NCBI GenBank assembly: GCA_025350175.1 | Contig: JANXYF010000084.1 | Span: 1-19,470 of the forward strand | Reading direction: 5' to 3' | DNA from: Nitrosopumilales archaeon | Lineage (GTDB): Archaea > Thermoproteota > Nitrososphaeria > Nitrososphaerales > Nitrosopumilaceae | DNA: 19,470 nt | In this document: in pieces, positions 13,672-19,470 of the stretch | Layout: each line of letters begins with the position of its first letter | Numbering within the stretch: the first letter of the stretch is position 1 | Translations under genes and position numbers: made by a program | The notes under the pieces: model-generated | Seen by the model: only the letters and a program-made list of their open reading frames with translations | Database searches by the model: none | What the model was told of the DNA's origin: nothing

Positions 13672-14940
13672 CTAATTTCGCCTATTGTTTTTGTACCTAT
13701 ACCTATCCAGTTTTATTAATTCATGATACGAGCCAAATCTGGATATATTTTGAACTTCATCTAGTGGGTCTTTACCATCTTCAGAGGTGTAAGTCTTGAT
13801 TATCTTGTAAGATGTTGTCCTCTGGGCAGGAATTCTTCCTATTTGTCTTATTACTTGTCTAATGTCTTTTGGTTTTAATAATTGTCCATGTCCAGATCCT
13901 GCTGCGGTGGAAATACTTTCATTGATGAGAGTGCCGCCAAAGTCATTTGCACCCCAGCATAATGATAGTTGTGCCATTCCAGCTCCTTCTTTTACCCATG
14001 ATGTCTGGATGTTGTTAATGTGATTGTTTAACATTATTCTTGATATTGCATGCATCAACAAGACATCTTTTCCATCCGCTCCATTTCTAATGTTAAGGTG
14101 TAGATTCTCTTTGTACATGGGAGCTTCTGAATGAATAAAGTTTAGTGGAACAAACTCGGTAAATCCTTTTGTTTCTTTTTGTATGTCTCTAATCAGTGCA
14201 ATGTGTTTTGCTCTATCCTCCGGTGATTCTAGATGGCCAAACATGATAGTTGAAGTTGATGGTATTCCTATTTTGTGTGCAGTCTTGATAACTTCAATCC
14301 ACTTGCTGACACTTATTCTGCCCGGAGAAATTTTATCTCGCATTGTTTGGTCTAAAATCTCGGCTGCGGTTCCTGGTAGGGAATTTACTCCTGCATCTTT
14401 TAATCTAATTAGATATTCTTTAATTGAAATATTTGACCTTGTAGCTCCGTACAGAACTTCTTCAGGTGAAAAACCATGGATATGAATATCACCAACTTCT
14501 GATTTAATGGCCCTGCAAATATTCTCATATGTATCTCCGTCCATATCTGGGGGTAATCCTGCTTGAACACAAACTTCTGTGGCACCTAGTGCTTTTGCTT
14601 CCTTAGCGCGTCGCACTATCTCATCCATTGGTAAAAAGTATCCTTCCTCTTCACGAAAGTCTCTGCTAAAAGCACAAAAACCACATTGCTTTATACAGAC
14701 ATTGGTAAAGTTGATGTTTCGATTTACGACATATGTTACAATATCTCCGACTCTTCTTTTTCTTAGCTCATCTGCGACTATTCCAATTAAATGAAAATCA
14801 AGGCCTTTTGCATAAAATAATCTTGTTGCCTCGCTGACTGAAATTTCTTTTTCATCCAACGCACGATTCAAAGTCTCTGATATTAATGGGTCTGAGTTTC
14901 TTAGAAGTGCATCAAATGAAGATGTGTGAATTATGCTCAT
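13672..14940 (-). CDS. cofH: F0 synthase subunit 2, CofH (radical SAM)
   Basis: A 422-residue radical SAM enzyme. The cluster motif is Cys82-x3-Cys86-x2-Cys89 (CIKQCGFC), followed by FSRDFREEEGYFLP and VCVQAGLPPD, both typical of CofH. It joins the 4-hydroxybenzyl part of tyrosine to 5-amino-6-ribitylaminouracil; CofG then closes the ring to make F0, the chromophore of coenzyme F420. Archaea keep CofG and CofH as separate proteins, whereas actinobacteria fuse them as FbiC. The ATG overlaps the cofG stop in an ATGA junction, so the two are coupled. Length and motif order match the family. MqnC/MqnE of menaquinone synthesis are relatives, but the adjacent CofG argues against that. Confidence 0.94.
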   Translation of the reverse strand: MSIIHTSSFDALLRNSDPLISETLNRALDEKEISVSEATRLFYAKGLDFHLIGIVADELRKRRVGDIVTYVVNRNINFTNVCIKQCGFCAFSRDFREEEGYFLPMDEIVRRAKEAKALGATEVCVQAGLPPDMDGDTYENICRAIKSEVGDIHIHGFSPEEVLYGATRSNISIKEYLIRLKDAGVNSLPGTAAEILDQTMRDKISPGRISVSKWIEVIKTAHKIGIPSTSTIMFGHLESPEDRAKHIALIRDIQKETKGFTEFVPLNFIHSEAPMYKENLHLNIRNGADGKDVLLMHAISRIMLNNHINNIQTSWVKEGAGMAQLSLCWGANDFGGTLINESISTAAGSGHGQLLKPKDIRQVIRQIGRIPAQRTTSYKIIKTYTSEDGKDPLDEVQNISRFGSYHELIKLDRYRYKNNRRN

Positions 14941-16106
14941 TTGATATACTCCTTACTTACTAGTTTTTCAGAGTCTGCAATTTCTAACATTTTTGACTGC
15001 AATTCAGAATTTACTAGTGGGAAAAATTCTGGATAAACTGGAAACCTTGCTCTTAGGTGAAATCCATCATTGAAACAATCTTTCTTGACATCATCGATTT
15101 GAGGCCATGGGAATTCTGGATTTACATAATCGCGAGTTATTGGTGATATTCCTCCCCAATCATTGATTCCTGCTGATAGAAACGACGAATATGATTTGGG
15201 AGAAAGATTTGGAGGTATCTGGATATTCATTTTAGGAAAAATTATTCTAGTCATTGCAACTAGTGTTTTAAAGTATTTTTCTTGTGGGGAAGGACTATCT
15301 CTCATAGGGGTATCCTGTTTTGGCTGAAAGTTTTGTAAAATTACTTCTTGGATATGTTGATGTTGGTCATGAATTTCTTTTATGGAATAAATTGAATTAA
15401 TTAATTCAAAGGGACTTTCTCCAATTCCTACCAGTAACCCTGTAGTCATTGGAATTTTTAATTCTCCGGCATTTTGAAGTACTTTAATTCTTGCTTTGGG
15501 ATTTTTACTTGGAGCAAATTGATGTGCCATGTTTTTTTCAGAAAGTCTCTCACTTGAATTCTCTAGCATCAGACCCAAGCTTACGTTTGTCTTTTTTAAC
15601 TCACGCATCTCATCTTTTGTGAGATTTCCGGCATTGGTGTGGGGAAAAAGTCCTCCTTTTAGTGCAATCTCTGATGCGTGAACCAGATATTCTGCAGTAC
15701 TAGAAAATCCATTTTCTCTAAGCCATGCTCTAGCTTCATGATATTTTTGTTCTGGCCGTTCGCCTGTGACAAATAATGCTTCAGTACAATTATGATTTTT
15801 TCCAATATTCACAAGTTCAGTAATGTCTTTTTTTGACAACATTGAAATTTTTGCCTGACCAGGCTCTGATTTGTAAGTACAATAAGAGCATGTATCACGA
15901 CAAAGATTTATCAAATTAAAAAAGACTTTTCTTGAATAAGTTACTATGGTGCCTTTGTACTTGCTTCTTAAAAATTGGGATACCTTGTAAAGTTCTGAAG
16001 GATCTCTTTCAGCATCTTGATAAATTTGATAAGCTTCATCCTTTGATGGTACCCTGCCATCGATTAATCTATTTAACAACTCAGAACTGAGGATGAGCTC
16101 GCTCAA
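14937..16106 (-). CDS. cofG: F0 synthase subunit 1, CofG (radical SAM)
   Basis: A 389-residue radical SAM enzyme with Cys69-x3-Cys73-x2-Cys76 (CRDTCSYC) after a TYSRKVFFNLINL segment typical of CofG. Later landmarks are VTGERPEQKY, LGLMLENSSERL, GLLVGIGES and INDWGGISPITRDYVNPEFPWP, all family hallmarks. It completes 7,8-didemethyl-8-hydroxy-5-deazariboflavin (F0), the F420 chromophore, from the CofH product. The start is TTG at 16104-16106, with an in-frame TAG directly before it, so this is the earliest possible start. A CATAAATA element (minus strand, 16132-16139) about 29 bases upstream suggests that cofG-cofH-tldE can be transcribed apart from the htrA gene, 42 bases away. CofC, CofD and CofE are not in this window. 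Confidence 0.95.
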   Translation of the reverse strand: MSELILSSELLNRLIDGRVPSKDEAYQIYQDAERDPSELYKVSQFLRSKYKGTIVTYSRKVFFNLINLCRDTCSYCTYKSEPGQAKISMLSKKDITELVNIGKNHNCTEALFVTGERPEQKYHEARAWLRENGFSSTAEYLVHASEIALKGGLFPHTNAGNLTKDEMRELKKTNVSLGLMLENSSERLSEKNMAHQFAPSKNPKARIKVLQNAGELKIPMTTGLLVGIGESPFELINSIYSIKEIHDQHQHIQEVILQNFQPKQDTPMRDSPSPQEKYFKTLVAMTRIIFPKMNIQIPPNLSPKSYSSFLSAGINDWGGISPITRDYVNPEFPWPQIDDVKKDCFNDGFHLRARFPVYPEFFPLVNSELQSKMLEIADSEKLVSKEYIK

Positions 16107-16131
16107 CTAGTCATGATAGCTTTGACAGTTG

Positions 16132-16139
16132 TATTTATG
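16132..16139 (-). promoter_or_regulatory. Likely internal TATA box for cofG-cofH-tldE
   Basis: CATAAATA on the minus strand is centred about 29 bases before the cofG TTG, inside the only real gap (42 bases) of the six-gene run. It matches the CATAAATAT box in front of the SRPBCC gene (18971-18979). Transcription from here would give a nearly leaderless cofG mRNA. Confidence 0.45.
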
Positions 16140-16148
16140 CTTGTGCAG

Positions 16149-17324
16149 CTATTGACTACTTGGCCTTTCCTGCAAGACTAGGGTGACATCCATGGCTTTA
16201 CCCTCCCTGCTTATCTTCAAAATCATTTTATCTCCAGCTGATTTGTTATCTTGAAGATAATTTAGGAGGTCTTCTAGTTTCTGAACTGGGCTATTGTCAA
16301 CTCCTACTATTATGTCTCCACCAAATTTGTATTTTGTTCCGTCTACCATCTTTGTTTGATTTGATGCATGTAGACCTGCTTTAGAAGCTGGACTGTCTGG
16401 TACTATATTTTCAATAAGAAATCCAGATTGTGTGGAAAGTCCAAGACTATCTGACAAGTCAGGATCAACTGTTATCCCTGATACTCCTAACCACGGATGT
16501 TTGTAATGTCCATCTTGGATGAGAAATGGTATAATTCGCTTCATGGTGTTTGATGGTATTGCAAATCCAACTCCTGAAAATTCTCCAGTCTGTGTCTGAA
16601 TTGCGGTATTGATACCAATTACTTCCCCTCGGTCATTCAAAAGTGGACCGCCTGAATTTCCAGGATTTATTGCAGCATCTGTCTGAATTACATTTGGAAT
16701 GGAAAATGATCCTATGTTGGGAGGATTTAGTATTCTACCTAATTGACTTACTATTCCACTAGTCATAGAACCGGTCAAACCAAAGGGACTTCCTATAGCT
16801 ATGACTTGATCTCCAATTCTAAGTTTTGAAGAATCTCCTAGTGACAGTGTATGCAGTGTTTGGGGATTTGCATCATCTACTTTGATTACTGCAAGGTCTG
16901 CAAATTGATCAGTGCCAGTGATTTTGGCAGAGTAAGACTCTCCATCATGAAATACCACTCTAATTTTTTGATAGTCATCTACAACATGATTACTTGTAAT
17001 AATATGTCCACTGAGATCATATACAATTCCTGAACCAATGGCTCTATCCGAAGAATTATCACTTGTTTTACGAACTATGATCTGAACAACTCCATCTTGA
17101 GATTTGGAAAAAAGATCTGCCAAACTCAAATGTGTTGTGGGATTTGATTGAACAATATTTTCTAGTGGTGTAACAGTTTGGTGCATGGGATCTATTTTTT
17201 GTTGTCCAGACACAAATGCCAATGCTATGATTAATACAATTATTCCATAAGTTCCACCTAAAATTGTAGTCGTCTTGTCCAAGAATCTAAAAGTATCTGA
17301 GGTTGCTGTATAATCCTTACTCAC
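16149..17324 (-). CDS. HtrA/DegP-like membrane-anchored serine protease with PDZ domain
   Basis: A 391-residue protein. One hydrophobic helix (about 22-40) after a short charged N terminus anchors it with the catalytic part outside the cell or in the pseudoperiplasm. The trypsin-like domain holds the triad His113 (SNHVVD), Asp143 (FADLAVIKV) and Ser224 (NPGNSGGP). One PDZ domain follows (about 275-385). HtrA proteases degrade or refold damaged exported proteins and act as envelope stress proteases. The start is GTG (17322-17324), overlapping the glycosyltransferase stop as GTGA; an in-frame TAA lies two codons before it. This tight coupling to an envelope-type glycosyltransferase is consistent with cell-surface maintenance. 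A single PDZ domain, not two as in DegP, resembles DegS-like or archaeal forms. Confidence 0.92.
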   Translation of the reverse strand: MSKDYTATSDTFRFLDKTTTILGGTYGIIVLIIALAFVSGQQKIDPMHQTVTPLENIVQSNPTTHLSLADLFSKSQDGVVQIIVRKTSDNSSDRAIGSGIVYDLSGHIITSNHVVDDYQKIRVVFHDGESYSAKITGTDQFADLAVIKVDDANPQTLHTLSLGDSSKLRIGDQVIAIGSPFGLTGSMTSGIVSQLGRILNPPNIGSFSIPNVIQTDAAINPGNSGGPLLNDRGEVIGINTAIQTQTGEFSGVGFAIPSNTMKRIIPFLIQDGHYKHPWLGVSGITVDPDLSDSLGLSTQSGFLIENIVPDSPASKAGLHASNQTKMVDGTKYKFGGDIIVGVDNSPVQKLEDLLNYLQDNKSAGDKMILKISREGKAMDVTLVLQERPSSQ

Positions 17325-18529
17325 AAATTAATGGAATGCTGTGCAGTTTCAGATAGTGAATATGTTCTCCCTCGCCATGTAAGGGAATTGCTTCTTCTAG
17401 CATGTAAAATCCCTGTCAGAAACCCAGCTGTAATCACAGTGCTGCCAATTGGGGCAAATAATGCATGTCGGAATCCTAGCGATAATCCCTTCTTTGCATC
17501 AATTATACTTCCAAGATAGAATAATCCTACTGAAATTAACGAAATTCCACATAAAATGCCAAATGATTCTGAGATATTGACAAATATTGCAGAATAGGCA
17601 AGAATTGGAAATGGCATGAATAGCAAGAAAAGTACTGCAAAGAATATTCCAACAGCTATTTTGTTTGATTGTATGTAGAGTGGAATCATTAATCTTTTGA
17701 GCGCATGCCATAAAGTGGCCCAGTCTCTTGCCCATATGGCCTCAACTAGATGTTCACCACGTACCATTTTTAGCTTAAATCCTTGCTCTTTGACTTTTTT
17801 GCCTAGTGCGCCATCTTCTACAATGTCACTTTTTACTCCCTCATGAGTTCCTACCGATTCATACGTTTTTCTTTTTATTATGAAAAAACTACCAAAAAAA
17901 TATCCCGTTTTTTTAGAAGGATCGTTTACTCTTAAAGCAGAAAATCTTGTGTGAAGAAAAGTAGATAATACTGGTAGAGTAATTTTTGTCCACCAATCAA
18001 GACAGAGCATCTTTGGAATGACTGTAAGTGCATCTAATTCTTCACTCATAAGATGATCCACTGCAAGAGAAATTGTCTTTCTTGTATGAAATGTATCTGC
18101 ATCCGTAAATAACAATAGTTCGCCTGATGACTTTCTAAAACCTTCAAAACATGCCCAATTCTTTCCTGTCCATTTTTCTGGTTTGGGGTCTGCTAAAACA
18201 TATACAACTTTAGAATTTTCTTTAGAAATTTTTTTTATTATGTTGCCTGTATTGTCGTCTGACATGTCATCAATTGCTATTATCTCATAATTTTTGTAAT
18301 CTTGATCTAAAAGAGAATTTATGCATTTTTCAATAAATACCTCTTCATTTCTAGCTGGCAAAATTATGGATACTTTGGGAGAATTATGCGACACGGAATT
18401 GAATTTATCTAAAAAAGGCGAATCTCGAAATGTAAGCCATATTGATTTTATCAAAAATATCCATGCTATTGCAACCCCTAACAAAATAGCTGCAAGAACG
18501 TAGTTGATTATGTCTACAAAAAAGTACAT
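17321..18529 (-). CDS. Membrane glycosyltransferase, family 2
   Basis: A 402-residue GT2 enzyme. An N-terminal membrane helix (about 8-32) leads into the catalytic domain: VSIILPARNEE (53-63), IIAIDDMSDDNT (83-94), TGKNWAC (121-127), the metal-binding DAD at 143-145 (FTDADTFH) and the catalytic-base region VEDG (238-241) with a later RDWATLWHALKR. Three or so C-terminal hydrophobic helices follow. The GKNWAC plus FTDADTFH combination resembles the HpnB/CrtQ-like GT2 group acting on polyprenoid lipids or carotenoids; the substrate here is inference. Sugar transfer would occur on the cytosolic face of the membrane. ATG start at 18527-18529, four bases after the SRPBCC stop, and a four-base overlap with the protease gene downstream. 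Confidence 0.87.
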   Translation of the reverse strand: MYFFVDIINYVLAAILLGVAIAWIFLIKSIWLTFRDSPFLDKFNSVSHNSPKVSIILPARNEEVFIEKCINSLLDQDYKNYEIIAIDDMSDDNTGNIIKKISKENSKVVYVLADPKPEKWTGKNWACFEGFRKSSGELLLFTDADTFHTRKTISLAVDHLMSEELDALTVIPKMLCLDWWTKITLPVLSTFLHTRFSALRVNDPSKKTGYFFGSFFIIKRKTYESVGTHEGVKSDIVEDGALGKKVKEQGFKLKMVRGEHLVEAIWARDWATLWHALKRLMIPLYIQSNKIAVGIFFAVLFLLFMPFPILAYSAIFVNISESFGILCGISLISVGLFYLGSIIDAKKGLSLGFRHALFAPIGSTVITAGFLTGILHARRSNSLTWRGRTYSLSETAQHSINL

Positions 18530-18533
18530 CTGT

Positions 18534-18950
18534 CTATCTCTGAGATTCTTGCTTTATACTCTCAAGGGCTTGCTCAGTACCGCTCTGAATGTGTTTTTTT
18601 ATCATGCCTGTAAACATTCCCATCATGCCTGATAGTTTCATGTCCCATGCAACATCAAGTCTTGTCTTATTTTCTAGTGGAATCAGCGTGATTGTCTTAC
18701 TTCCCTCGATGATTCCTTTTGTAAATTGAACCTGTATCTTCTCTTTAGGATAAAGTGTTACAGTCTGCATGCATTTTGAGTCTTTGAATGCTATGGTCAC
18801 CTCTCTTATTATGACGTTTCCCTCTTTTGAGATGTTCCTGACCTCTTTAGTTCCCCTCCAAAATTTTGGCTCGGAATCAAGATCAGATACTAAACTCCAT
18901 ACTTTGTCTATGGGGGAATCAATCTCAATAGCTGCTTGAATCTGAACCAT
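18534..18950 (-). CDS. SRPBCC (START/polyketide-cyclase-like) ligand-binding protein
   Basis: A 138-residue single-domain SRPBCC protein. The N-terminal strand and helix (IEIDSPIDKVWSLVSDLDSEPKFWRGT) match the family opening, alternating strands follow, and a long C-terminal helix (GMMGMFTGMIKKHIQSGTEQALESIKQ) closes the hydrophobic cavity. Met-rich residues line the start of that helix. Such proteins carry or modify hydrophobic small molecules such as lipids or polyketide-like rings. It begins the six-gene minus-strand run, four bases before a membrane glycosyltransferase, so a shared lipid or isoprenoid substrate is a fair guess, not proven. The ATG at 18948-18950 has a clear TATA-like box about 25 bases upstream. 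Confidence 0.82.
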   Translation of the reverse strand: MVQIQAAIEIDSPIDKVWSLVSDLDSEPKFWRGTKEVRNISKEGNVIIREVTIAFKDSKCMQTVTLYPKEKIQVQFTKGIIEGSKTITLIPLENKTRLDVAWDMKLSGMMGMFTGMIKKHIQSGTEQALESIKQESQR

Positions 18951-18970
18951 AGGAGAGTTCTTTTTTCTTC

Positions 18971-18979
18971 ATATTTATG
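18971..18979 (-). promoter_or_regulatory. TATA box for the SRPBCC-GT2-HtrA transcript
   Basis: CATAAATAT on the minus strand (within the 18970-18980 region) is centred about 25 bases before the SRPBCC ATG, the spacing for a leaderless archaeal mRNA. It probably drives at least the first three genes of the run. Confidence 0.5.
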
Positions 18980-19059
18980 TTATAACACGGTAAGAACAAC
19001 TATTAGCAACTCGATTTTTATTCCGAAATCAATTTTAATGTCATAATTTGACACATATT

Positions 19060-19386
19060 GTGACTCTGATTACTTATGATGATTTTGCAAAGCTGGACAT
19101 GCGTGTAGCAAAGGTAGTAGAGGTTGAAAAAATTCCGGGAAAATCAAAAATTGTAAAAGGTGTGATTGATCTTGGAGATGAAAAACGTGACGTAATAATC
19201 GGTGGAGCAGAATACTATCTACCAGAGGAACTGGTAGGTAAAACAGTCATAGCACTTGTAAATCTAGAGCCTAGAAAAATTGGTGGAATTGAATCAGGTG
19301 CTATGCTTCTAGCAGCTGATCTAAATGACAAACCTTTTTGGCTAACAGTGTCTGACGATGTAACACTAGGTACTAAAATAAAATAA
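19060..19386 (+). CDS. Stand-alone tRNA-binding (EMAPII / MetRS C-terminal type) OB-fold protein
   Basis: A protein of about 108 residues that is one tRNA_bind OB-fold domain, as found at the C terminus of methionyl-tRNA synthetase, in Arc1p/EMAPII and in CsaA. Diagnostic segments are YDDFAKLDMRVAKVVEVEKIPGKSK near the N terminus, VIIGGAEYY in the middle, and ALVNLEPRKIGGIESGAMLLAAD with the conserved S-x-GM-like turn (ESGAMLLAA). It may bind tRNA and help MetRS in trans, or act as a CsaA-like export chaperone. I chose GTG at 19060; an in-frame TTG at 19048 would add four residues. A TTTTAAT element centred near 19035 fits the GTG as a leaderless start. It diverges from the SRPBCC gene. Confidence 0.83.
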   Translation: MTLITYDDFAKLDMRVAKVVEVEKIPGKSKIVKGVIDLGDEKRDVIIGGAEYYLPEELVGKTVIALVNLEPRKIGGIESGAMLLAADLNDKPFWLTVSDDVTLGTKIK

Positions 19387-19400
19387 TTGATTTGAAAAAA

Positions 19401-19470
19401 TTAGAACTTTAGGTTTTTTGTTACAGTGCTTTGATTTGATATAATTTTTCCTGGATTTAAAATATTTTGA
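19401..19470 (-). CDS. C-terminal tail of a probable FAD-linked oxidase (cut by window edge)
   Basis: Entering from the right edge on the minus strand, an open frame of 22 codons ends at TAA (19401-19403). Its first residues read NILNPGKIIS, which matches the closing motif of GlcD/D-lactate dehydrogenase-type FAD-linked oxidases, whose C termini run ...ILNPGK(I/L). A tail of about a dozen residues follows, longer than usual. The gene converges on the tRNA-binding gene with only 14 bases between stops, consistent with a real gene end. With so little visible, the call rests on that one motif. Confidence 0.5.
   Translation of the reverse strand, partial: QNILNPGKIISNQSTVTKNLKF

Noticed and set aside
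1..19470. tRNA, rRNA, CRISPR array, insertion sequence, prophage or origin
   Set aside because: No cloverleaf signatures, regularly spaced repeats, transposase, integrase or replication genes were found in any gap.

Overview
This AT-rich window looks like a chromosomal segment of a Nitrososphaerota archaeon (Thaumarchaeota, ammonia-oxidiser type, Nitrosopumilales-like). The evidence is a class I lysyl-tRNA synthetase, a single-chain archaeal Elp3, separate cofG and cofH genes for the F420 chromophore, a Dps-like ferritin, several tiny one-domain proteins (stand-alone Lrp ligand-binding domains, a 43-residue zinc motif), tight gene packing, and TATA-like boxes 24-29 bases upstream of start codons, as expected for leaderless archaeal mRNAs. 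The genus is inference; no marker gene such as amoA is present. Many starts are TTG or GTG.

Layout, left to right. Bases 1-620: the C-terminal end of an unrecognised protein, a gene-poor stretch, and a small CxxC/HxxC protein. Bases 617-3855: a P-loop kinase and a DPSL ferritin on the minus strand, then a divergent MarR-DHA2 transporter pair. The MarR promoter carries two tandem TTAG-N4-CTAA palindromes between TATA box and start codon. Bases 3880-6164: minus-strand thioredoxin-reductase-like flavoprotein coupled to a stand-alone Lrp ligand-binding domain, a long coiled-coil protein and a two-helix membrane protein. Bases 6168-9343: elp3-lysS, coupled by a TAATG junction, joining tRNA wobble modification to lysyl-tRNA charging. 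Bases 9420-10831: purM and a winged-helix regulator with an operator-like palindrome in its own promoter. Bases 10954-12322: a second Lrp-domain protein and a CaCA-type cation exchanger, plus strand.

Bases 12319-18950: a minus-strand run in transcription order SRPBCC protein, GT2 glycosyltransferase, HtrA-like membrane protease, CofG, CofH, TldE-like protein. Genes overlap or nearly touch except for a 42-base gap before cofG that contains a likely internal promoter. CofG and CofH together make the deazaflavin chromophore F0. The TldE-like gene follows cofH with no gap and in the same reading frame, separated only by one TAG codon. Bases 19060-19470: a tRNA-binding-domain protein on the plus strand and, at the right edge, the C-terminal tail of what is probably a FAD-linked oxidase on the minus strand.

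Most genes are housekeeping. The accessory-looking signals are the redox/metal/drug island around DPSL-MarR-MFS and the thioredoxin-reductase-like gene, the two Lrp-domain paralogues, and the SRPBCC-GT2-HtrA-F0-TldE run. No rRNA, tRNA, CRISPR array, insertion sequence or phage feature was found.
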